NCBI GenBank assembly: GCA_002342175.1
Contig: DDPL01000028.1
Span: 2,766-20,828, forward strand
Direction: 5' to 3'
Source: Legionellales bacterium UBA2469
Lineage (GTDB): Bacteria; Pseudomonadota; Gammaproteobacteria; Legionellales; Legionellaceae
DNA length: 18,063 bases
Under the pieces are notes generated by a model. The model was not told the origin of the DNA. It did no database searches and saw only the letters and a program-made list of their open reading frames with translations. Within the stretch, counting starts at the first letter, position 1, and the number at the start of each line of letters is the position of its first letter. This document shows, one piece after another, positions 1-6,372 of this stretch. The translations under genes and the position numbers were made by a program.

Positions 1-1350
1 ATAATTGGGAATATCTGAGTGTTGATGTCCGTGCTCATGGTGATCACATTCATCAGCCTGCACGCCTAAAATACTTTTAATTTCTTCCATGTCGAGAAAG
101 TAATGGCCATCTTCTAGAAATTCACTGACAAATGCAAAAAATGCAGCCAAGATTTGTGGGATGCCAGGCATTTGATCAGAGGTGACACTGACGCTAATAA
201 GGTGTCCAATAAACATCAATAAACGAAAGGGAAAGTAAACAAATTTTAAGATGTAGTCAAAGGGATTAATAGGGGCCGGTTTTTTCTCAGTTGTATGTTG
301 ATGGTTGTGTAGGTTTGTTTTTGGCATTAATTCTTTAATCGTTTGGATGGTGTTTTGACCATTAAAACCGAGGGTCGTGATGGCGATGATGGTAGGTGTA
401 ATGACTTGTAAAACATTAACAACGCCATTTTTCAACCAATGCCACATGGGGCGAGTTTGATTCATAATCGTCCACCAGGTGCCAGCAGTACAGATGGTTA
501 AACCGATGTTTAAGACAATAACGGAAGCTGCTAAAATCGCTAATCCGATGTTTTTAGGATCTTGATAGGTTTTAGCTTGTGAGAACTTTTCGGTAAATTC
601 TTTAATCCAATCAAACATCTCACTTTTAAATATAAATTCGGATAAAGAATTGTAAGTTAAGAAGCCATACGCAATACCTGCAATAATCGAAAGAGGAATA
701 ATTACAAACGGAGCAATTGCGGGGGACAATGAGAAAAAAGTTAGAATGGAAAGAGTGTCCAACAATAAATAAATGGTGCCTAAGCTCATGAGCACCGCGG
801 CTGTTGACGATAAAGCGATTAAGCTGAGGTTATAAAACCGCAATCTATCAAGCCGCTCCTCCCAATCAATTTCCTGGTTTGGTTTCGAGAGTCTTCCCAG
901 CGCATCAATTGCATCTTTTGTATATGGATATGAGTCATCTTGATCAGTGGCGTTCAAAATCAGTTGTGCAAACCGCAGCTCCATTTTGCGTAAACGTTCA
1001 TAATCGCCAGCTGATTTTTTTTTGTAATTTTTAAGTCGATAGTAATCATCAAGAAACATCGGTTTTTCATCATTCGATTGATATGTTTTTTCTAATTCGA
1101 GTAAGGTATTTTTACCTAAAGTTTGCATGAGAATATCTTTGTCAAATAATTTGTCCAAGGCATTGGAAATATTTTGTTGATAGATTTCAGCTTCATAGAT
1201 AACGGATAATGCAAAAGTAGTGATGGCTAAACTTAAGATAGGAAATAAGACATACATGCCTGTGAAGGCAAGTAAGCCGAGTAACAAGACTGCACCTATG
1301 GTTAAAAACGGGGTGATTGTCCATTTTAAGAATCTTCGGGTATTCATCAT
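1..1350 (-). CDS. Fur-controlled polytopic membrane protein, partial (MavN/IroT-type candidate)
   Basis: The reading frame is open for 450 codons from ATG at 1350 to the left edge, so the 3' end is missing. Visible architecture: two hydrophobic helices near the N-terminus (about residues 14-52), a hydrophilic stretch rich in charged residues (53-171), further hydrophobic segments at about 175-197, 212-231, 268-291, 310-330 and 364-388, a His-containing loop (HNHQH, 348-352), and a His/Cys cluster at 435-444 (C435, H437, H438, H440, H442, H444). A second ATG at 1347 sits better (7 nt) from the AAGG at 1355-1358. The promoter carries a strong Fur box, so iron-starvation induction is expected. 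Fur control, many helices and metal-type side chains recall MavN/IroT, the Fur-regulated Legionella vacuolar metal-transport effector conserved in Legionellales; I could not align the two, so this is inference. It could instead be an inner-membrane metal transporter or an unrelated family. The CDS itself is nearly certain; the function is not. Confidence 0.85.
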   Translation of the reverse strand, partial: MMNTRRFLKWTITPFLTIGAVLLLGLLAFTGMYVLFPILSLAITTFALSVIYEAEIYQQNISNALDKLFDKDILMQTLGKNTLLELEKTYQSNDEKPMFLDDYYRLKNYKKKSAGDYERLRKMELRFAQLILNATDQDDSYPYTKDAIDALGRLSKPNQEIDWEERLDRLRFYNLSLIALSSTAAVLMSLGTIYLLLDTLSILTFFSLSPAIAPFVIIPLSIIAGIAYGFLTYNSLSEFIFKSEMFDWIKEFTEKFSQAKTYQDPKNIGLAILAASVIVLNIGLTICTAGTWWTIMNQTRPMWHWLKNGVVNVLQVITPTIIAITTLGFNGQNTIQTIKELMPKTNLHNHQHTTEKKPAPINPFDYILKFVYFPFRLLMFIGHLISVSVTSDQMPGIPQILAAFFAFVSEFLEDGHYFLDMEEIKSILGVQADECDHHEHGHQHSDIPNY

Positions 1351-1381
1351 ACAGCCTTATTTGAAAATAAATTTATCCCTT

Positions 1382-1411
1382 ATTGTAAATGAGAATGATT
1401 ATCATTTACAA
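1382..1411 (-). promoter_or_regulatory. Putative sigma-70 promoter overlapping the Fur box
   Basis: On the minus strand a -35-like TTGTAA (1411-1406, 4/6 to consensus) and a -10-like TACAAT (1387-1382, 5/6) are separated by 18 bp, and that spacer is the Fur box. The -10 lies about 31 bp upstream of the ATG at 1350. Hexamer scores are moderate; the coincidence with the operator raises confidence. Confidence 0.55.
1388..1406 (-). promoter_or_regulatory. Fur box (ferric uptake regulator operator)
   Basis: The plus-strand 19-mer AATGAGAATGATTATCATT contains TGAGAATgATTATCA, one mismatch from the classic 7-1-7 Fur core TGATAATnATTATCA. It is embedded in a longer dyad: TGTAAATGA at 1384-1392 pairs perfectly with TCATTTACA at 1402-1410 around the same centre (1397). 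The box fills the spacer between putative -35 and -10 hexamers of the minus-strand membrane-protein gene, the position expected for repression by Fe-Fur. Confidence 0.85.
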
Positions 1412-1489
1412 GTGGGTTTTGAATATAATCATGCTATGTGATTTTACACAAAAAAAGCTAATTGTAAATATTTTGAAACATTTTTTTGT

Positions 1490-2995
1490 TCAGAGATTGG
1501 GCTTTTGAGGACAATTATATTCCGTAACACTATTTTTATTTTCATCCAAAACGATTAATTTGATGGGGAATTTCCATAGATGGTATAAATGTTTTAAAAC
1601 ATCATGCGCATGAATATCAAGTGGGATTTTATCACGTTGATAATAATGAAGAGTTAGGGTTCTATCACCCTCTAGATGGATATCATAGATTTGTATGTCT
1701 GGCTCATTATAGCTTAAGTTGTATTGTTTTGATAAATTTTCCCGAATTTGCCGATAACCTAATTCATCATGAATGGCATTGATAAGCAACTCTGGTTGTT
1801 GAGTATCATCGTGAATGAGGAATAATTTGAGCTCCCGAATCAGTTTTGGAGATAAAAATTGTGAGATGAAACTCTCGTCTTTAAAATGACGCATGGCATT
1901 GTCCAAACAAGATTGCCAAGAGGTATTCGCGATATCTGGAAACCATATTTGGTCTTCTGTTGTTGGGTTTTCGCAAATGCGTTTGATGTCTTGCATCATA
2001 TGATAACCCAAGGTATAGGGATTTATTCCAGAATAAAAAGGTTGATTGTATTCTGGTTGATAAATTACATTGGTGTGATTTTGTAAAACTTCAAGCATAA
2101 ACTCATCTGTCACTAAGCCTTCAGTATATAAATCATTTAATAGGGTGTAATGCCAAAAACATGCCCAGCCTTCATTCATGATTTTGGTTTGGCCTTGAGG
2201 ATAAAAATATTGAGCAATTTTACGAACAATCCGAATGAGTTCACGTTGCCAAGGTTTGAGTAATGGAGCATGTTTTTCAAGGAAATATAAAATATTCTCT
2301 TGAGGCTCGGAGGGGAAACGTTCAACGGCTTTAGATGAATCGGCTAGTTGCTCTTTCGGCAGGGTGCGCCAAAGTTCATTGATTTGAGATTCGATATAAG
2401 CTTGACGATTTTGTTGGCGAATTTTTTCTTCATGGATGGAAAGTGCTGGAGGGTGTTTATATCGATCAACGCCATAATTCATCAGAGCATGGCAAGCATC
2501 TAATAAGCTTTCTACCTCTTCTATGCCATAACGCTCTTCACATTCGGCAATATAGTGTTTGGCAAAGACGAGGTAATCAATAATGGCATCGGCTTGAGTC
2601 CACATTTTAAAAAGGTAATTGTTTTTAAAAAAAGAATTATGGCCATAACAAGCATGCGCAATCACAAGTGCTTGCATGGCAATGGTGTTTTCTTCCATTA
2701 AATAGGAAATGCATGGGTTAGAGTTAATAACCAACTCATATGCAAGGCCCATTTGCCCCCTTTTGTATGCTTTTTCAATATTAAAAAAATGTTTACCAAA
2801 AGACCAATGATTGTAGCCAATTGGCATACCAACAGATGCATAATTTTCCATCATTTGTTCAGCGGTGATGATTTCAATTTGATTTGGATAGGTATCCAGC
2901 TTGTAATCTTTAGCAATTTTGCCGATAGCTTGGTCGTATTCTAAAAGGGTTTCAAAGGACCATTCGGCACCAATAGAAATAGGGCGGCGTTTCAT
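1490..2995 (-). CDS. spoVR: SpoVR family protein
   Basis: 501 residues, close to the roughly 510 of E. coli YcgB. SpoVR proteins were named for a Bacillus spore-cortex role but are widespread in non-sporulating proteobacteria, where the biochemical function is unknown. The N-terminal two thirds carry family-typical His/Tyr/Trp-rich segments, including NHWSFGKHF (62-70) and HACYGHNSFF (114-123), and the C-terminus ends in an alpha/beta-looking tail. No signal peptide or membrane helix is apparent, so it should be cytosolic. Its ATG overlaps the stop of the upstream DUF444 gene (ATGA, 2992-2995), which implies translational coupling, and AAGGA at 3007-3003 lies 7 nt upstream. It is the last gene of the prkA-yeaH-spoVR operon. 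Very sure of the family; the role is unresolved. Confidence 0.95.
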   Translation of the reverse strand: MKRRPISIGAEWSFETLLEYDQAIGKIAKDYKLDTYPNQIEIITAEQMMENYASVGMPIGYNHWSFGKHFFNIEKAYKRGQMGLAYELVINSNPCISYLMEENTIAMQALVIAHACYGHNSFFKNNYLFKMWTQADAIIDYLVFAKHYIAECEERYGIEEVESLLDACHALMNYGVDRYKHPPALSIHEEKIRQQNRQAYIESQINELWRTLPKEQLADSSKAVERFPSEPQENILYFLEKHAPLLKPWQRELIRIVRKIAQYFYPQGQTKIMNEGWACFWHYTLLNDLYTEGLVTDEFMLEVLQNHTNVIYQPEYNQPFYSGINPYTLGYHMMQDIKRICENPTTEDQIWFPDIANTSWQSCLDNAMRHFKDESFISQFLSPKLIRELKLFLIHDDTQQPELLINAIHDELGYRQIRENLSKQYNLSYNEPDIQIYDIHLEGDRTLTLHYYQRDKIPLDIHAHDVLKHLYHLWKFPIKLIVLDENKNSVTEYNCPQKPNL

Positions 2996-4260
2996 GATGG
3001 TTTCCTTTTAAAAAGTTCCCGAAAGACAGGATAAATATCCGGCAGTTGTTGTATGGTTTGAATGGCAAAATGGGTGAATTGTTGGCTTAGTGTTTCATAC
3101 ACCTCCCAAAGACTTTGATGGTGTCTTGGCATGATTTCGACGTAAGCATAATATTGAACCATGGGTAGAATTTTTTCTGCCAACAATTTTCCACAATAAG
3201 GGGAATCAGCATTCCAGTTATCACCATCGGAAGCTTGAGCAACGTAGATATTCCAAGTATGCGCTGAATAATGGCTTTCAATCATTTGATGAAGAAGTTC
3301 AAGTGCACTAGAAACAACAGTTCCTCCTGTTTCTCTGGAATAGAAAAATTCTTGTTCGTCAACTGCTTTAGCAGCAGTATGATGTCGTATAAAAACCAGC
3401 TCTATATGTTGGTAGTTCTTGGTTAAGAATAAGTAAAGTAAAATAAAAAAACGTTTTGCAATTTCTTTTTTTGGTTCATCCATAGATCCAGAAACGTCCA
3501 TTAAACAAAACATTACTGCTTGAGTGCTCGGTTTAGATATTTTAGTGAAATGATTGTAACGTAAATCCATGGTATCGATGAATGGGATTTTTCCCAATTT
3601 AAGTCGAATGTGAGCAATTTTTTGTTCAATTTCTAGGATTCTATCAGTATTGATTTTTGGTTTTTTTTGTAATTCCTCTAGTTCTTGCTGCAATTGGCGT
3701 AATTCTTTTTTACGATTACCGCCTAATGCCAAGCGTCGGCCCGTTGCTGAGCGCATCGAACGAACAATATTGATATTGGTTGGGGTGCCGCTATGTGAAA
3801 TCCCCGTTCGGACGGTTTGCCATTCGGTAATTTTAGCCAATTCTTTTTTTACCAAATCAGGCAGTTCTAAGTCTTCAAAAAAGATATCTAAGAATTCTTC
3901 TTTGCTTAAATCAAAAACAAAAGCGTCAGTACCTTCGCCCTCAGGGCTTGCCTCACCCTCTCCACTGCCTTGTCCTTGTCCAGATGGGGGACGTTTAATG
4001 GTATCCCCTTTTTGAAAGATATCATTCCCTGGCAGGATACGGTCTTGCACGCCACCTTGACCAAGCGAAAAACGAGGCTCGAGAAGATCTTTCTCAGGAA
4101 TGGTGATTTGTTCGCCTTGCGCAATATCTGTGATTCCACGCTTATTAATGGCATCCGTAACTGCTTTTTTAATTTGGCCTTTGAAGCGTTTTAAAAAGCG
4201 CTGACGATTCACCGTACTTTTTTTGCTGGCTTGATCACGACGGTCAATAAATTGACTCAT
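2992..4260 (-). CDS. yeaH: DUF444/YeaH family protein with von Willebrand A domain
   Basis: 422 residues from ATG at 4260 (E. coli YeaH is about 427). The N-terminus SQFIDRR matches the family start. After a basic N-terminal region come a Gly/Glu-rich linker (about 92-112), a likely coiled coil (183-225) and a vWA-like domain with an intact MIDAS motif DVSGS (D255, S257, S259) followed by ETGGT (310-314). It is cytosolic and probably a partner of PrkA and SpoVR: the three genes are adjacent across many proteobacteria, and E. coli yeaGH responds to nitrogen starvation and stationary phase. An in-frame ATG at 4269 would add three residues, but AAGGA (4273-4269) overlaps that codon and lies 8 nt from the ATG at 4260, so the latter is chosen. 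The prkA stop is 15 nt upstream; the gene overlaps spoVR by 4 bp. Confidence 0.96.
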   Translation of the reverse strand: MSQFIDRRDQASKKSTVNRQRFLKRFKGQIKKAVTDAINKRGITDIAQGEQITIPEKDLLEPRFSLGQGGVQDRILPGNDIFQKGDTIKRPPSGQGQGSGEGEASPEGEGTDAFVFDLSKEEFLDIFFEDLELPDLVKKELAKITEWQTVRTGISHSGTPTNINIVRSMRSATGRRLALGGNRKKELRQLQQELEELQKKPKINTDRILEIEQKIAHIRLKLGKIPFIDTMDLRYNHFTKISKPSTQAVMFCLMDVSGSMDEPKKEIAKRFFILLYLFLTKNYQHIELVFIRHHTAAKAVDEQEFFYSRETGGTVVSSALELLHQMIESHYSAHTWNIYVAQASDGDNWNADSPYCGKLLAEKILPMVQYYAYVEIMPRHHQSLWEVYETLSQQFTHFAIQTIQQLPDIYPVFRELFKRKPS

Positions 4261-4268
4261 AGCAGCCA

Positions 4269-4273
4269 TCCTT
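4269..4273 (-). promoter_or_regulatory. Shine-Dalgarno that sets the yeaH start
   Basis: AAGGA on the minus strand is 8 nt upstream of the ATG at 4260 and overlaps the alternative ATG at 4269, so it can only serve the downstream start. Confidence 0.7.
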
Positions 4274-4275
4274 CG

Positions 4276-6207
4276 TTATTGGGATTTTCGAACGCGCAAA
4301 TACCATTCACAAAGCAAGCGCACTTGTTTTCGGGTATAGCCTTTTTCTACCATGCGGGAGATAAATTCCTCGTGTTTTTTCTTGTCATCTTCGGAAGCTT
4401 TTGCATTGAAGGAAATAACAGGAAGTAATTCTTCTGTATTGGTAAACATTTTTTTCTCAATCACACCACGCATTTTTTCATATGAATTCCATTTGGGATT
4501 TTTCCCTTGGTTATTCGCTCGCGCCCTGAGAACAAAATTGACCACTTCATTACGAAAATCCTTAGGATTGGAAATACCCGCAGGTTTTTCAATTTTTTCC
4601 AAATCGGTATTCAGGGCATTTCTGTCTAGTATTTCACCAGTATCCGGATCGCGATAATCTTGATCTTGTATCCAAAAATCAGCGTATGTGATGTAACGGT
4701 CAAAAATATTTTGTCCATACTCAGAATATGATTCTAAATAGGCGGTCTGAATTTCTTTGCCAATGAACTCGACATATTTGGGTGACAAGTATTCTTTAAT
4801 AAAATTCATCAAGCGTTCTTGCGTTTCTGTTGGAAATTGTTCTTGTTCGATTTGTCGTTCTAAAACATATAAAAGATGTACAGGATTTGCCGCGATTTCA
4901 CTGTGATCAAAGTTAAATACTTTTGATAAAATCTTAAATGCAAATCGTGTGGAAACGCCAGTCATCCCTTCATCAACACCTGCAAAATCTTTATATTCTT
5001 GAAAGGATTTGGCTTTAGGGTCGGTATCTTTAAGGCTTTCTCCATTATACACACGCATTTTTGAATAAATGCTGGAATTTTGTGGCTCTTTTAAACGGGT
5101 TAGCACCGAAAATTGGGCTAACATATTTAAGGTACCCGGAGCACAGGGCGCTGCATTCAGTGAGCTATGGTCGAGAAGTTTTTGATAGATACGAATTTCT
5201 TCAGAAACCCTTAAACAATAAGGTACTTTGACAATATTGATTCTATCAATAAAAGCTTCATTGTTTCGGTTATTGCGGAAACTTTGCCATTCTGCTTCGT
5301 TTGAGTGTGCTAGAATAATGCCCTCAAAAGGAATTGACGACAAACCTTCGGTTGGGTTGTAATTGCCTTCCTGGGTTGCGGTTAATAATGGGTGCAAGAC
5401 TTTAATGGGTGCTTTAAACATTTCCACGAATTCTAAAATTCCACGATGCGCACGACATAAACCGCCGCTAAAGCTATAAGCGTCAGCATCATCCTGCGAA
5501 AATTCTTCTAGTTTACGAATGTCGACTTTTCCAACTAAAGATGAAATATCTTGATTATTTTCATCACCTGGTTCAGTTTTGGCGACAGCAATTTGCTTGA
5601 GTCGCGAAGGAAATACTTTAATAACTTTAAATTGATTGATATCTCCCTGGTATTCTTCTAATCGTTTAACAGCCCAGGGTGATAATACATAACGTAAAGC
5701 ACGTAATGGAATGCCATATTCTTCTTGTAATAATTGTCCATCTTGTTCTTTATCAAATAAAGCTAAAGGCGACTCATAAATGGGGGAACCTTTCAGGGCA
5801 TAAATAGGCATTTTTTGCATTAAATCTTTAAGTTTTTCTGCAAGAGAGGATTTCCCTCCACCTACAGGCCCTAAAAGATAGAGGACCTGCTTGCTTTCTT
5901 CAAGTCCTTGTGCAGCATGTTTTAAAAACCCCACAATTTGTTGTATGGGTTCTTCCATGCCATAAAATTCATCAAAAACAGGATAATGTGGAATCACTTT
6001 ATTTGAAAATAAGCGTGATAATATGGGGTCATGACGAGTGTCAATCATTTCAGGCTCCCCAATGGCCATCAACAAGCGCTCTGCAGGATTAGCGTAAACG
6101 CTTGGATCTTGGCGGCACCTATCGAGATATTCTTGTAAGGTCATTTCTTCTTGTTGATTCTCGACAAAACGTTGGCGAAAATGGTTGAAAACATTATCGC
6201 TGCTCAT
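4276..6207 (-). CDS. prkA: PrkA family serine protein kinase / AAA+ ATPase (YeaG)
   Basis: 643 residues, essentially the length of E. coli YeaG (644). The N-terminal half is an AAA-type ATPase with Walker A GPVGGGKS (113-120) in LYLLGPVGGGKSSLAEKL; the C-terminal third is the PrkA kinase-like domain. Family members are serine kinases in Bacillus and E. coli, linked to stationary phase, nitrogen starvation and sporulation signalling; a protease-like activity has also been proposed for Bacillus PrkA. It is cytosolic. It is the first gene of the operon with yeaH and spoVR, with a strong SD (AAGGAG, 6219-6214, 6 nt from ATG). The 165-bp divergent spacer to pepN must contain the operon promoter. 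Nothing looks truncated. Family assignment is secure; substrates are unknown. Confidence 0.97.
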   Translation of the reverse strand: MSSDNVFNHFRQRFVENQQEEMTLQEYLDRCRQDPSVYANPAERLLMAIGEPEMIDTRHDPILSRLFSNKVIPHYPVFDEFYGMEEPIQQIVGFLKHAAQGLEESKQVLYLLGPVGGGKSSLAEKLKDLMQKMPIYALKGSPIYESPLALFDKEQDGQLLQEEYGIPLRALRYVLSPWAVKRLEEYQGDINQFKVIKVFPSRLKQIAVAKTEPGDENNQDISSLVGKVDIRKLEEFSQDDADAYSFSGGLCRAHRGILEFVEMFKAPIKVLHPLLTATQEGNYNPTEGLSSIPFEGIILAHSNEAEWQSFRNNRNNEAFIDRINIVKVPYCLRVSEEIRIYQKLLDHSSLNAAPCAPGTLNMLAQFSVLTRLKEPQNSSIYSKMRVYNGESLKDTDPKAKSFQEYKDFAGVDEGMTGVSTRFAFKILSKVFNFDHSEIAANPVHLLYVLERQIEQEQFPTETQERLMNFIKEYLSPKYVEFIGKEIQTAYLESYSEYGQNIFDRYITYADFWIQDQDYRDPDTGEILDRNALNTDLEKIEKPAGISNPKDFRNEVVNFVLRARANNQGKNPKWNSYEKMRGVIEKKMFTNTEELLPVISFNAKASEDDKKKHEEFISRMVEKGYTRKQVRLLCEWYLRVRKSQ

Positions 6208-6372
6208 GGTGCTCTCCTTAAAATCCAGTATCCATTTTTTTCTGTTCTTTATGATTTATCATGGCTTTTTTTAACTCATAAAACAATGGCCTGGTTAAAA
6301 TTGATAAATTTTTCAAGACAGTCATTTAGTATTAGTTTAGTATAAAATTTTTTAAAAGATGAATTTTTTACG
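6208..6372. promoter_or_regulatory. Divergent prkA/pepN intergenic region with tandem repeat and overlapping -10-like boxes
   Basis: This AT-rich spacer holds a perfect direct repeat TTTAGTAT at 6325-6332 and 6336-6343, 11 bp apart (one helical turn). The second copy overlaps a plus-strand -10-like TATAAA (6341-6346) facing pepN and a minus-strand TATACT (6344-6339) facing prkA; TATACT resembles the -10 preferred by sigma-S, which drives yeaG in E. coli. No convincing -35 was found for either. pepN has no clear SD; prkA has a strong one. The promoter assignments are weak inference. Confidence 0.35.

Noticed and set aside
1220..1441. 73-codon plus-strand ORF across the Fur region
   Set aside because: It lies antisense over the 5' end of the membrane-protein gene and across its promoter and Fur box; no family features.
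1448..1489. Inverted repeat ACAAAAAAA ... TTTTTTTGT after spoVR as a terminator
   Set aside because: The arms are almost only A/T with a 24-nt loop, so the stem would be unstable; it looks like chance in AT-rich spacer.
3650..4015. 121-codon plus-strand ORF
   Set aside because: Entirely antisense to yeaH, whose frame is strongly conserved; the Ser/Pro-rich translation mirrors the Gly/Glu-rich linker.
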